Shown here one piece after another: positions 24,111-36,784 of a DNA stretch of 64,000 nt (position 1 is its first letter; each line of letters opens with the position of its first letter). Source of the DNA: Zanthoxylum bungeanum (Eukaryota; Streptophyta; Magnoliopsida; Sapindales; Rutaceae); assembly GCA_019454045.1 (NCBI GenBank), contig SKCR01049645.1, forward strand, positions 248,001-312,000. The letters are read 5' to 3'. The notes below the pieces were generated by a model, which was given only the letters and a program-made list of their open reading frames with translations, was not told where the DNA came from and made no database searches. The position numbers and the translations under genes were made by a program.

Positions 24111-26351
24111 TGTAAGATCATCTCCTCGGAGATGCTGCAGGCAGGGAATAAACTAATATATCCCCCCGAGCCTCTGACTATGATCAAAACTACTAATCTC
24201 GTCTCAAACACAAATTCATACAGAGGGACCATTGCCCAACTCAAAAACATGAAATGCAACTTAATATTCATAACTGCGTACTTTATAGTACTTCTTTTTA
24301 CAATTCTTATTAATGACACTTTAACTTATTACACATACAATCTCTACTATATATAATGCATGATATATGATTTTATTTGACTCTGACTGAACTGTAACTC
24401 GATCTGTTGGACCCAATACCCTAGTGACTGCCATCGGTATACATCCTCTCGAGCTCGTCCTCTAGGTATACCTGCAAAATAAAAACACTAGGAGTGGGGG
24501 TTAGATCATTTGAATGACCTAATGAGTGGACAATTTAAAATGAAAACTGAAATACTTTATGAAAATCCATTGTTCTAAAACCAAAATCATCTCGAGGAAA
24601 ACGAATCTTTTCTGAAAACTCTTTATTTTCCGGAAGTAGTTCTTTTTCTGGAAAACTTTTCTGAAAATATTTCTTTCTATAAAACTCTAAATTCTTTTTA
24701 TAAAACTGAATTCGTTCTAAAACTCTTTTTGTAAAACTGCTCTTTCTAAATATCTTTTATAAAACCATCATTTCTGAAAATCATATCTCTGAAAATTTAT
24801 CTCTGAAATCCTAACGTATGAGGGCGTTACGTCTCGCCGTCCCCCATATGCCTAAATTAGTGATCTTGGGGTGTTACATCTCGTCGTCTCCCAAGCCACT
24901 TAAATAGAGCAAGGCATGCTGATCCATGATATCATCATGACCCTGAATCTAGGGTCTAGGGGCGTTACGTCTCGTCGTCCCTCTAGCCGTGAAATATAGG
25001 ATCTAGGGGCGTTACGTATCGTCGTCCCCTAGTCATGCTCTACATGTGCACATGTTCTGAATCCGTCAATTCCAATATTTGTACCAAGTTATATCTATGG
25101 TGGGTTTTCCCCCCATATCGCTAAAAATCATCAAAATCATCACTTTCTAAAACATTTCTCAAAACATTCACATTCAAAAATATTATTGAAAGTAAACTTG
25201 ACTAACGCCCTAAGTGCTCAAAAATAAATCTTAATTCAAAACAAATCAGTAAATATCAATTTGAGAAAATGGTCCACTCACAAATTGATAATTATTGTCG
25301 ATGATCGTGGATGTGACTGAAGAGGTTCATGAGGAAAAGCTAGCTCATCTTGTATTCGAGTATGGTTAGCATATTTAAACTAGAAGCTAATCATGGTCAT
25401 TGTTGTAGTGGATGATCATGCATGTTGCATACATGTCAGGATACCTAACGTGCTAACGGATTTTAACATCTTAGGATGAAACTGAAAAGAAATGAAACTG
25501 GTCTTGCTACGCTTCACGACTCCAGGTCATGCATGTCACGACGCTCATATGATTAGACTGAAACATAGAGCATTTTATGTTCTGCGTCACGACGCCAGGT
25601 GCTAAGCCTCGGTTCTTCCATACGACCGATCTGAGGTTTCCACACGACCGACCCGAGTCTTCCACACGACCGACCCGAGTCTTTCACATGACCGATCTGA
25701 GGTAAAGGGTATTTTCATGATCCGCGTCGCGACTCCTATACGAATAGGCCTGAAACAGAATGCAAATGAAGAATGGATGCACATTTTCCAAAATGAGAAG
25801 AAGAAAGAAGGAAAATAAACTTATTTGACCAAGAAAAGCTTGGAAATTAATCACAATTCCTTCAAAATCTCATGAAAGTGAAGAAGATTTGAAGAGCTTC
25901 CTTGCATCATGGCTCACGTTTTTGGCCTTCGAGCAAATAATGCCCTATTTATAGGAAAAAAATGGATGTTTTTTGTTTAACATAAATGGCTAGATTTGTG
26001 CCACATCACCCATTCTAGTCCATTCTCGAAATGTATTATAGTAGTTATGGAAATCATAATTTTTTACTTATTTCTGATTCGAATTTGGAAAATAATCCAA
26101 CATGAAAGTTGTAGGTCTTGGTCTTAACTTTCCGACGATATAAAATTCATAAAAATCGTATGAAGAATTTATGGCCCAACTACTAAGGACTGTTCGGAGT
26201 GGTACAAAAGGTAAATTTCGTATCAGAATTGTAAAAGTTTTACTAAATGCCCGCAAGCAATTTCACAAGTACGTACACGCTTGAACATGATTTATACCAT
26301 GTATTATAGCACCTATAACATAATAGTCTTCGGGATTACTGTGGTGTTACA
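24111..26351 (-). repeat. 5' LTR of the ATACC element
   Basis: About 2.24 kb. It holds a TATA box on the minus strand (CCTATAAATAGGG, 25943-25955), a 23-bp repeat of the type CCACACGACCGACCCGAGTCTT (about 25612-25692) and four spaced copies of GGGCGTTACGTCTCGTCGTC or a variant (about 24830-25035). The left LTR has the same GCGTTACGTCTCG series (about 21690-21860). Confidence 0.82.
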
Positions 26352-26759
26352 ATACCATATAAATTTGTATAAAATAAGCACATCAATCCAATAAATAAAT
26401 AAAGGATTCCCACCAATTCAAGTAGTTAGTACATAATTTTAACAAATAAATAAATGATATAGAAGAATCATTTATTAAAACTAAATTCAATGTTCCATTG
26501 TGGATATGATCTAAAAATTAGGGTACTCTTAAATCTACTTTGATTCCAATATGAATATTAAATAATAATTTAAATATGAAAAATTTTACTCTTATTGATT
26601 CATAATGGATATTGAAAATACAATAATGAGAGTGATACAATTAAGATTTGAAAATTTGATTGACTAATTAAGACTGAGTCAATCTTTCTTTATGTTAATT
26701 AACAAACAATTTTTGAATTGATTAACAAATATTCATATTGATTCTTCTTAGGACTATAC
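26352..26759. other. AT-rich interval, nothing recognised
   Basis: About 400 bp between two retroelements. No open frame, repeat pair or terminal motif was found on either strand. Confidence 0.5.
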
Positions 26760-29501
26760 TGTTAGAATGTATGCATTAAAATTTATTGTGAATGTCATGG
26801 TTTAAGGTGTAATTATTTTGTAATATAGTTTATTAGTTATTAATAAAATATATTTGTTTTATACACATTGTTACATCCATATTTTATGTGTATATCCGAA
26901 GACATTATGTCAGATAAATATCGTTAATCCAAAAGTCATTTATGATTATGAGAGTCAACGATATTTATATGAATAAGTCTCAAATTAAGTTATTGGTCAA
27001 ATGTGATTATTATACGGGACAATAATATATCATTCGACCAAAATTATTATGCGTCTCCAAAATTGACATTTGACGTTAAGAGAATGGATGATAAGTCTCA
27101 TATCATAAGTGAGATTACCTACACGAACATAACAAACACAATATCTATTCCCAAGAGGATGGGTGAATTGAGTAGTGGCCTAGATATGCGGAAATAAAAT
27201 TTCTTACCGATTTTACGCTACTAAGTTAGTAGCTTTACCAATTAGACTTAGGTCAATTTTCTCAATCACAATATATCGCCTAAACGTAAGTTTCTAATTA
27301 ATATGAAAATACGAAAATAAACTTACGATAATTAAAAGTTAATGGATAGAGGAAATGACACTGGTGATTTATAGTCGTTCGACTAACTCTTTGCCTACAT
27401 CAACTCCCATAAGCCACACTTGAAGATTTCCACTAAGTTGAATTCATGACTTACACTGAGTTTTTCATGGCTCACTCGCAACCAAGAGTTTTGTCCTCTA
27501 GGTTCACTTCAAACCTTTACACAAGAGTTTTATCACTTAGGCTAACTCTTTAAACCTTTACACAAATTTCCCTTTTGAGAATTGTTAGGGTTGGTGCTCT
27601 GAGCGCCAATTTTATTATGTATTTCCTTGTAAATACTAATGTAATATTTTATTATGAATAAAATGAATGGTTTCTTTTATATAACATCCTCTTTAATATG
27701 GTAAGGACGTAACAAACCTTAGAATGATTAGTTATGATACTGTTGCAAAAGCGTCGCAACTGACATTGAGTTGTATCATGACGTTGTCATTCTTAGACAG
27801 TTCCCGGTCAAGGTTTACACTACTTGGTCAGTAAAGTAAACTTGTTGAGACTGGTACATGTAGTATATGGGAATCTTGGATTCCGATGGTTTCTCAATGA
27901 ACCATGAGTCTTGGAGACTCGTTTAGACGTGTAGGTGTTTATAGCGGATAAACACTGAACGACTCACCGAAGATTCTTAATGGATGGTACACCAACGTCA
28001 ATAAGAATCTTCTCGGGTTGAGTGAGCATAGTGATTCCTTGACTTGAGATACCACTGTGGATATATGAGTTATCCTCCACACTTAGATGGCAGTCACGTC
28101 ATCAATCTTTTGGGTGTGAACTGATGCTCAGGATATCATGTGTGTATCAAGAAAGGATCTGTCAGTTCTGTGTACAGAGCATATGTTTTCAATATGGAAT
28201 TAGCAATCTGTTAAATCCATGGGCCCGTAGTACACTGTAGAAATAAGTTGTAAGTGTTATTAAGGGATTGCTAATAGAAACATCGACGTGATTATATCTA
28301 TAGAGATTTGACGTTTGTATCTATATCTCTGGAATAATCTGGATACCTGTGACGAAGGGATTATACGTATGCAGTGACCTCGACATGTATGGTTCAGAGA
28401 GTTTATCCGTGTTTGTCATAATTTATGGGTGGGTGAATTATAGATACAAAATTTGATATCGTGACGGATATGCCTGAACTTAGAGAGTCTCACTAATGAA
28501 ATATACTCGTAGAGCACTAGGGCAACTGTTATGAATAATATTGATTATTTATAACTCGTTTAACGGTTAAACGAAAAATAAATGCAATCGGGACCTAATC
28601 GTTATTTCTGAATTAATATGTATTTGTATTTAATACTTGATTTTATTAAATACACATTAATCAAATATCAAATTGTGATATTTGACATATATCATTAATA
28701 TATGTATTTGAGATATTTAATGTAAATATAATACATATATTTAAGATATTTATATTTATTATTTAATTATTTAATTGTTAAATAATTAAATTGATTAATA
28801 AAATAAATATCTTAAGTAATGATTTTTGGTTTCAAATGGCATGATACCATTGGTCCATTTGTATATTTATTTTATCAAAGATAAATGTTAACTTTATTAA
28901 AGTGGAATGTGTGCCAATAGAATTAAAACAAAAATTAAATACTTTTTTTTTTGTTGGAAATTTGGCAATATGGAAAAATGATATACAAAATTGTTTTGTT
29001 TTCATTTTTTTTCAGACAACAAACAAGTTAGACAAAAATTACAAAGAATTTTGAAGGAAAACCAAAGAGAAAAACTTAAAGTATTTTGGAAATTTTGTAA
29101 GTATTTCTCAACATCCTTCAAGATAGAAATTGTTTCTATTATTCTTATCTTCAATTGTGTTGCTAAGATTGAATCTCTACTCTTTTAGTTTGTAATTTAA
29201 ATGGTTGTAATCTTGTTTGAAAGATGAGCATGTATATTAATTAAAGATTAAATGAAATTGTTCATTTAGTAATTTTTAAGCCATTTGATGGTGAAGTTGT
29301 CATTCTAGAGTTTCTTAGCCATTCATAATTAACCTAGAATTGTTCTTGAGTTATTTCATGATGGTGAGACTTGATTGGTGTGTTATTGGATTGATTAAAG
29401 TGTTGAATTTTATCAATTTAGTGTAAATTGTATAATTGGTGTAATTTGTGAAATTATGGTTCTAAACCTAATCCAATTTTGGGTATTTTCATATATGTTG
29501 C

Positions 29502-30142
29502 TAGGGGTGTTCATAGGGTCGGGTCGACCCGCGACCCGACCCGACCCGACCCGCGCTAACCCGACCCGACCCGGTCGGGTTTATAAATTCAAAAATTAAT
29601 TTCGAGTCTGACCCGACCCGACCCGATCTTTCGGATCGGGTCACGGGTTTTGTGCAGCAAATTCGGGTCTGACCCGACCCGACCCGCTGTAAATTATATT
29701 ATAATTATATTATATATTTTTAATGGTTTAAAATTGATGATGAAGTGTTGCGGCTGGGATGGCAAAGCTTCTCCATGGTTTTGTTGTAGAGCCAAGTTCA
29801 AATCCCACCATTCACATCTCTTCTTTTTATTTTTTCACTCTTTTCTAAAAAGAAAAAAAAATGTTGCTTTAGGTGGGATTCGAACTTATGATTACTTAAC
29901 TGTCAAACTCTGATTTTGCCATCTCAACCACACATATAAGTTGTAATTTTAATATCAACAAAAATATATATTATGTATACTGTAGATTATACGACCCAAC
30001 CCGACCCGCTGTTTTTTTGACCCGACCCGCGCGGGTCCACTCCTTAAATTTCGGGTTTCGGGTCAAGAGACCTGAATGACCCGACCCGATCGGGTCAAAT
30101 TTTTTTTTTTGAAAAACCCGACCCGACCCGTGAACACCCCTA
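29502..30142. mobile_element. hAT-type MITE, 641 bp, with 8-bp target duplication
   Basis: The ends form a perfect inverted repeat TAGGGGTGTTCA...TGAACACCCCTA, and the element is flanked by TATGTTGC at 29494-29501 and 30143-30150. The 8-bp duplication and TAGGGGTG ends are hallmarks of hAT superfamily MITEs. Subterminal parts are dense in GGGTCGGGTC and CCCGACCCGACC in both orientations (29516-29690 and 29990-30130). The middle holds two tRNA-like modules facing each other. No transposase is encoded. Confidence 0.93.
29754..29930. repeat. Pair of convergent tRNA-like modules inside the MITE
   Basis: On the plus strand, TGGGATGGC (29756-29764) is followed by the B-box-like AGTTCAAATCCC (29795-29806). 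On the minus strand, TGGTTGAGATGGC (29930-29918) is followed by AAGTTCGAATCCC (29887-29875). The second matches RNA polymerase III A and B box patterns well; the first is weaker. They are not intact tRNA genes. Confidence 0.6.
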
Positions 30143-31923
30143 TATGTTGCATATTATGATGTATATATGATGTATATCAAATTTGGGATTGATTGGATTT
30201 GATCTTGACATGTTTTGAACAAATTGGGCCAAGTCATAATTAATGAGAAATTTATACGCCTCTCGATAATTTTGTCCCTTTGTGGGGATCTTGCTGCAAT
30301 TTCTGATTTGATGTGTTGGACATGTTAAAAATCATTTTAGAAATAATTTAGAATCATCCAAAATTGTATTTGACAATTTTAGGACTACAATGATCAAATT
30401 GTAAAACTTTGGGGTAATTCGGTAACTAAAAGAAATATGATATCTTGGGTTAAAATTTCAGATTTTAAGTATTGGTTAATTAAATAAATAAGTTTATTTA
30501 ATTGTTCTAAGAAAAATTTTGAAATTGAAACATTTTGTTTTCCGCGTTCCGCTGCGCTAACCCTGCAATTATGTATAAAACCCCAATAAGAATACCCCAC
30601 TCAACAAAGGGCTTCGCAACTACAAGTGTATGAATATGAAGATTTTACAATTCACTTGGTCACTCACAAAAGATAAGAAGATTCAAGATGTGAGTTGCTA
30701 ACCAAAATATATCAAAGCTCACTAATATGAATATGAAGATGAAGTATGAGCTTTTTCAAATATAGAGAGTGTAAGATATAGAAGATTTGAAAAACTATAT
30801 ATGAAAATGTTTGAAGCTTGTTTGTGTAATCAAAATATGTATGAAAATGATTTTTACTTTGAATATATTTTTCCTAAAATGTTCCATTTTACAAAAATGA
30901 AACCAAGCTTCAATTTATAGGCTTAAAACTAAATATGGTTGTTTTTCTATTCCGAGGCCGGTATACCGGTCTACAGCACCGGTACGCCGGTCTGACATCA
31001 AGAAACGGCTTCTGAAAATATGACCGTTATGTTTTTGAACGTTGAATAACGACCGGTATGGATACCGGTATGAAGGCCGATATGATTTGGCACAGTTCCA
31101 GAGTGTATGAAAATTCAGGTATAACCGATATGTCTGTCTCAGACCGGTATGGTGATCGGTATCCCTGTCTCAGACCGGTCTGTCTGTCTTAGTAAGTTTT
31201 TGATGACTAGTCAATCCTAACAGCACTGAGTATTTTGGACATAACTTGCTTTAGAAAATTCTAAATCAAGATCTGTAAATTTCTACATAAACTAGACACA
31301 TAGATATATCATATATAAAAAATTCAACCTCAAAAACATTAAGATGAATGTTTTGGAATTTGTCTAATGTGACAGGTCTGTAGAAAATGCATATCTGAAC
31401 AAGTTGTAGTAATATTGCTCTAGCAAAAGTTCTATTTATTGAAATTGTGTTATGTTTGCATCGTAACAAATTAGAGACACATGTCTATCTAAATTTATAT
31501 CATTTAAAATTTAATTTAACCGTTTTCAAAATTTTCAAAACCATTTCCTATGCACTTGTGCATTGAAATTCATTTTGGTGCAAATAAAGTGCAAATGATT
31601 CTTTAAGCATTCTAAGCCATTTTGAATGTAAGTTATGAAAAATGTATGATTCTTAAGAGATTTAAAACATTTGAATAAACTCACTTACAATTAGTTTTAT
31701 CTCTTAATCATCATCTTGATCTTCATTTTGCTTGACTCTTACTTTGGCTTTTTCATCATATTTTTTGACTCTATATCATCTTTGCTCTCTTGATCATCTT
31801 GTAACTCATTTTAGCTCTTCATCAACAATTACTTCGATATTTTTTTTGTAATATCCGTAAACGTACATCGAAGTCTTCTAGTCTTGCATCATCAAAATCT
31901 ATCTTGTGACTATATCGCTAACA

Positions 31924-32779
31924 ATCTCCTCATTTTTTATGATGGCAATCTTTAAAACTTGTGACCATTGAGAGTTCCAAATTTGTTGACGATTATGCTC
32001 CCCCTGAATATTAACTCCGCTCAATCTGTGATTGTCTTCAATATAACTCTTATAAAAAAAAACTTAGAGAAATACATTAGTATAAATTTACTCCCCCTTA
32101 ATACAAGGATGAGAGTAACACGAGTTTTAATCTTATTATATGATTTCTCCCCTTTAACATTATCAAAAAGGATGGAGAAGGAAAAATTAAGTTCTAAGAG
32201 ATTACCAACCAATATGTGCATAAACCATATAAAAGTTTATTAACATGCACACTTAGGATTTTCTCCTATTTGTCATGTAATTTTAAAATCATTCATATAT
32301 CATCAAAATAATTCAAATTAAGCCAATATCCTTGCATTTCATTTTCAACCAATAAAGATTAATTGCAAGGCATATCAATGTTATAAATTCAAAAGGATCA
32401 CATTTACCATAAAAACAAATAAGTTTTATGTTATACCAATTGATACTAAAAGAGGTTATAATATGATTAAGCATATGATGATACCATAATAAATTTAAAT
32501 TGCCTAATCAATAGTATGTTTTACAATCAAGTTCAATTTATACCAATAAGCATACATATATAAGTTGGAGCAAATTGTACCAATATTTCCGTAAACACGG
32601 ATTTTACCTATTACCATTGTCTCTTGGTGAAAAATCCACCAATTATCAAAATTCATTCATTTTTTAGGTAGAGTTTTGATATCTTTCTTGTTAAGATCTT
32701 TCCTCATCTTTGTCAAGTCTTTGAGATTAATTTACATTTCTCATGATGAACATTCTCAAATCTCCCCCTACAAAATTAT
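31924..32779 (-). other. Sirevirus-like 3' non-coding region with repeated polypurine tracts
   Basis: Between the gag remnant and the LTR start there is no pol. On the minus strand several purine runs of the AGGGGGAG or GGGGAG type occur (plus-strand CTCCCC near 31997, 32091, 32148 and 32761), plus AATGAGGAGATTG immediately before the LTR start at 31923. Multiple polypurine tracts before the 3' LTR are a recorded Sirevirus feature (recalled). Confidence 0.5.
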
Positions 32780-33090
32780 TTAAGTACATTCTTGTACCGA
32801 AACTTTCTTGGGTCTATGAGGGTTAGTCTTAGTCCCTTTCGGAACCCAAATAACAGTCACATTCTTCTTTTTAATCCAACAATCATAACTTTTGTGACCT
32901 TTCTTATTACATGCATAGCATACAAAATTTGATTCAATTGTTTTAAATGCATGTATATGTGATGAATGTGCATATGAATTGGATGCCTTCACAAAGTTCA
33001 AATATTTTTCCTTCATGTGAGGCTTATATCTTAATCCATATTTTCCAAACACTATTCTTTGTGAACCAAGTAACATTTTAAAGTTCTTTT
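32780..33090 (-). pseudogene. Sirevirus-like gag, zinc-knuckle part
   Basis: The minus-strand frame reads KKNFKMLLGSQRIVFGKYGL and then a CCHC knuckle CYACNKKGHKSYDC (C-x2-C-x4-H-x4-C). Both are typical of SIRE/Maximus-type copia gag. The N-terminal part continues on the other side of the solo LTR inserted at 33091: KFTQGEK at about 35014 leads directly into this segment, with the target site duplicated. The rest of pol is missing downstream. Confidence 0.82.
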
Positions 33091-35008
33091 TGTTGGGTTC
33101 TAGGTTTATTCCCAAGATCAAATAAGCATTAAAATCATGAATGAATATCAAAGAAGTGAGGCGGAAACACACTTACATTGAGCGATTTGTGGATGCGTCA
33201 AACAACAAAATTTCTCCTCCAAGCAGTCCAAGAATTCGGCCAAGATGAAGCACAAGCTCCAAGCTTTGTTTTGTCTTTCCAAGCTCTTGAATATGTTTCC
33301 CTATCACCTTGATATGATCCTTGAAGAGTGCTAGCCCTTTGAGAAATTTTTCAACAAAAATTCTTCAAGAATTTCCTTCAAATTCGGTCAAGAACAAGAA
33401 AGAAAATTTGGGTTTTCTTTTACTGGTTTCGGTCAAGTAGTGAGAGAATGGAAGAAGTGTGTTTGTTTCAAAAACAATAAATAAATCATATACCAAAATT
33501 TAGATTTGGTAAAGGTCACACACATCTTTCATTTGGAGTGTTTTACACACTTTAACCAACTCACCTAAACCCATCAACTAAAGTGAATAAATGTGACATG
33601 TGATGTGATGGTTGATGTGACATGTGGGCCCTACTCGATTCCGAATGCGAGTGGGCCCACAAATACTCCCGGGCTCGGGTTCGCTAATTCCAAATTAACG
33701 AACTTCCGTCGCGACGTAAATAAATTGAATTTAATTAAACAATTAAGCCTAGCAAAATTACTATTCACATCGCTAATGAATTAATTCTAAATTAACTCGT
33801 TTGCCCGAATTAAAATCCAATTTTAATTCCGCGTCGAAATCTAATCTCGAATAATATATCAAATATATTATTTTATCGATTAATTCCAAATTAATCTTTC
33901 TATCTCTTCTAATAGTACTTTATCCTAGATAAAGTCTCTCCGTAATTAATCCCAGATTAATTTAGCTCGAATCATACGTCATCGGTGAATCTTCGGGAAG
34001 CGACCCAAGAGATCCCTGGATATGTTGGCAGTAAATCCGGTCGTCGGACTATCCGAACACGTACGTACCAAGTACTACGTTTTTACCGATTTACGAGACA
34101 AGGTTGGCTTCTAGCAAAGCGCCATGCCTACCCAATTCTCCAGAAATATTCTTAATGGAATATATGATCTTTAACAGGCGTAGTATACGTAGTATTACGT
34201 ATTGCGATCAAGTATCGGATGATCACATGCAAGGCCTGGGGCTGGTACAGTGTCTGCCCCGTACGAAGCATATATTGGATCACTAGCAACTAGTCTATTT
34301 ATTATCGGATAATCATGACCAAGTCATATTATCCCGATGGTTGCAGCCCTTAGAGAACCAGTTATGTATCCCTGCGTGATCATCATCTCCATATGACTGG
34401 AGTGATACTTCCGTCTTGACATCACATCCAATACACTACGATTCTCAATAAACCCAGAAGAGGCGTACACAGAACCTGTTAAAGTCCTGGACGACCAAAA
34501 CCAAAGCGTATTGATTGTCGCAAGTACTAGCGATGCAAGTCTCAGGTTAAGACCAAATACACCTACCCTGAAGCGGACTCCCATAGACATATAGTCATAC
34601 TACCAATGAGATTCTGCGGGGTCTATCCAGAGCGAAGCTGTTTTCCGTATCATCGGTAAAACACAACCTCATACCATACTTGCATAAGTATCTAATACTT
34701 AAATATATGAGAACTATGTTGTTACGCTTCCATAACACGCACAAGTGCGATACTAGTCTATTCCGCATTATCGATGTCCAGTCTCGATAATACTACGACT
34801 AGGGATATTTAATGATTAAACCTTTATGGATTTATACTGTCTCATATCATCTCAATCCGGAACTAATCATAAGGACTTTCATCATTCACACATTTAAGTA
34901 ATCTAATTACGAAATGATAAAAGGCAATTTCCATTACTACATAGTTAATTTGTACAAAACCATAATATTTTTACAAACAGTGACGCTATGGGTCATAACT
35001 GTCCAACA
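33091..35008 (-). mobile_element. Solo copia LTR, target duplication CTTTT
   Basis: It is 1,918 bp, TGTTGGG...CCAACA, flanked by CTTTT at 33086-33090 and 35009-35013. Polarity is set by the homologous LTR at 42957-44876, which has a primer site on its left and gag-pol on the minus strand. The two LTRs are nearly identical. It sits inside the Sirevirus-like gag. The open frames within it are not protein-like. Confidence 0.92.
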
Positions 35009-35891
35009 CTTTTCACCTTGAGTGAACTTGTTCACAATGCATTGCAAGTCGTCTACTTTCTTATTCAAATCATCATTTTTAAATTTCAATGATTCAGAAA
35101 CACATGATGATTTAGAGGTAGATACTTTATTTTGCATGTTCTCTACACAATGTTCATGTTCTATTTTTAAACACATATCCTCATTATCTAAAGTATGAAT
35201 TTTTCAATAAGAGATGCATGCTAATTTTGATCAATTAATACATCATTTTCATGCTTAGTCTTTAAGTAAATATCATCATTTTCCAAAGCATGAGTTTTAT
35301 CCAAACATGATGCATGTTCATGTTGAAGTGATGTATATTCTTCCTTAATCAAATTACATTTCTTTCTAAGAGCAACATATTTATCATGCTAATCATTCAA
35401 CATGTCGAGCATTTCATCACAATTGAAAATATCATTTTTAGAACTAAAAATGCTTTCATTTTCCGATTCCCCTCTTGAATTTTCACTAGCCATGAATGTC
35501 AAATTATAAATTTCATCATTAGATGAGTTAGGATCAATTTTGCATTCATTTAATTGATTATTTCCCTCATTTAGCAATTCTAAGAATTTTCATAATTCAT
35601 ATGCATTTGTAAATTTGGGAATCTTGTCAATTATGCTTTTATCTAATACTTCGTATAAAAATTTAAGTGTATTAGAATTTACTGAAGTTTTTTGCCCTCC
35701 TGTGATCTCTTTATATCCACCAATATCGTAGGAGAGTAAAAATATGAGCATCCTCATTTTCCAAAATTTCAAGTCTGTTTCATCATAAAATATGGGTCTA
35801 TCTGTGAATGCTCATTTGATGAAGTATGTTGTACAGCTTGTAGAGGTCATGATTGATTCTCGGACGATTAAGTCTTTATTGAGAAAATCTC
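35009..35891 (-). pseudogene. Sirevirus-like gag, N-terminal part
   Basis: Minus-strand segments in more than one frame read KEITGGQKTSVNSNTLKFLY and KIPKFTNAYE (35772-35590), then NEIYNLTFMASE-like text and DIFNCDEMLDMLND (35577-35389), a charged coiled-coil-like stretch, and LKFKNDDLNKKVDDLQCIVN (about 35090-35020). Stops and at least one shift break it. The order (gag core, acidic linker, coiled coil, then the knuckle beyond the solo LTR) matches SIRE-type gag. A second copy lies at 44877-46566. Confidence 0.75.
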
Positions 35892-35905
35892 GCTCTGATA
35901 CCAAT
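35892..35905 (-). other. Primer binding site of the Sirevirus-like element
   Basis: On the minus strand ATTGGTATCAGAGC directly follows the LTR end ...TTTCA. TTGGTATCAGAGC is the copia initiator tRNA-Met primer site. In the duplicate (46567-46580) two bases have changed. Confidence 0.88.
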
Positions 35906-36774
35906 TGAAATTACCTATAATCACACAACAAACAAAATCTCTATACCCAAGTGGGAGAGGGCGATGAATTGTATAGTGGCCTAAATATGTGGAAATAAAA
36001 TTTCTTGTCGATTTTACACTACTAAGTTAGTAGTTTTACCAATTAGGCTTAAGTCAATTTTTTTAATAACATTATATCGCCTAATTATAAGTTTCTAATT
36101 AAAATACATTTATTTTCTGCACATCGTTACATCCATATTTTATGTGTATGTCCCGAGATATTTTGTCAGATGAATATCGTTAGTCCAAAAAACGTTTATG
36201 ATTATGAGAGTCAACAATATTTATACGAATAAGTCTCAAATTAAGTTCATGGTCAAATGTGATTATTATACAGGACAATAATATTTCACTCGATCAAAAT
36301 TATTGTGTGTCTATTAAATTGACATTTGATGTTAAGAGAATGGATAATGCGTCTCATATCATAAGTGAAATTACCTACAAGCACACAACAAACATAATAT
36401 ATATACCCAAGATAATGGGTGAATTGGGTAGTGGCCTAAATCTACAGAAATAAAATTTCTTACAGATTTTACGCCACTAAGTTAGTAGCTTTACCAATTA
36501 GGCTTAGGTCAATTTTCTCAATCACAATAGATCGCCTAAATGTAAGTTTCTAATTAATATGCAAATACAAAATAAAACTTACGATAATTAAAATTAAATG
36601 GATTGAAAAAATGACAACAATGATTTATAGTGGTTAGGCTAACTCTTTGCCTTCGTCCACTCCCTCAAGCCACGCTTGAAGATTTCCACTAAGTTGAATC
36701 CACAACTTATACCGAGTTTTCTGTAGGTCACTCGCAACCAAGAGTTTTTTCCCTAAGTTCACTCGCAACAATCT
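35906..36774 (-). repeat. Truncated Sirevirus-like 5' LTR (first duplicate)
   Basis: It contains two copies of a roughly 195-bp unit (35906-36107 and about 36367-36563; shared AAATAAAATTTCTT, ACTAAGTTAGTAG, ATCGCCTAA) separated by a 260-bp block. That block also occurs at 26850-27107 and 46780-47030. The LTR ends abruptly at about 36774 in GTTCACTC, where it joins the polypurine end of the copia element. Confidence 0.75.
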
Positions 36775-36784
36775 CCCACTTGGC

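Larger units (their letters stand above)
20991..26351 (-). mobile_element. Non-autonomous LTR retrotransposon, target duplication ATACC
   Basis: It is flanked by ATACC at 20986-20990 and 26352-26356. On the minus strand the 5' LTR (26351-24111) starts TGTAACACCACAG and ends GATCTTACA. Four bases later comes TGGTATCAGAGCATGG (24106-24091), an initiator tRNA-Met primer site. The 3' LTR survives only as about 880 bp (20991 to about 21870), colinear with the final part of the 5' LTR. The internal 21870-24090 stretch is very pyrimidine-rich on the plus strand, and no gag or pol motif was found in any frame. It would need proteins from elsewhere to move. Confidence 0.85.
27583..30588 (+). mobile_element. 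Solo copia LTR, target duplication AGAAT, carrying a MITE
   Basis: It begins TGTTAGGGTTGG and ends CCCCAATA, probably from CCCAACA by one change. It is flanked by AGAAT at 27578-27582 and 30589-30593. Without the nested MITE it is about 2.36 kb, close to the copia LTR at 1406-13880, with which it shares ordered blocks (TTGGTGCT..., GATGGTTT...ACTCGT, ACTCACCGAAGATTC-like, and a CTAGAATTGTTC region). No internal coding region is attached. Confidence 0.8.
26760..31923 (-). mobile_element. Sirevirus-like copia 3' LTR region, with a nested solo LTR
   Basis: This region shares long blocks with 35906-36774 and 46581-53501, which sit beside a primer site. It therefore represents the LTR at the other end of the same minus-strand element. 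The probable LTR start is at 31923 (minus TGTTAGCGAT after a purine tract). The block at 30960-31200 is rich in ACCGGT/CCGGTC words in both orientations. A TGTTAG...CTAACA pair also lies at 26760 and 31221, so the exact end is unsure. The solo LTR 27583-30588 interrupts it; the flanking text resumes as in the unbroken copy near 52870 (ACTCAACAA, then ACTACAAGTGTATGAATATG). Confidence 0.55.

Noticed and set aside
29650..29913. 87-codon open frame in the hAT MITE
   Set aside because: It crosses the tRNA-like modules and terminal repeat text, with no protein similarity; MITEs are non-coding.
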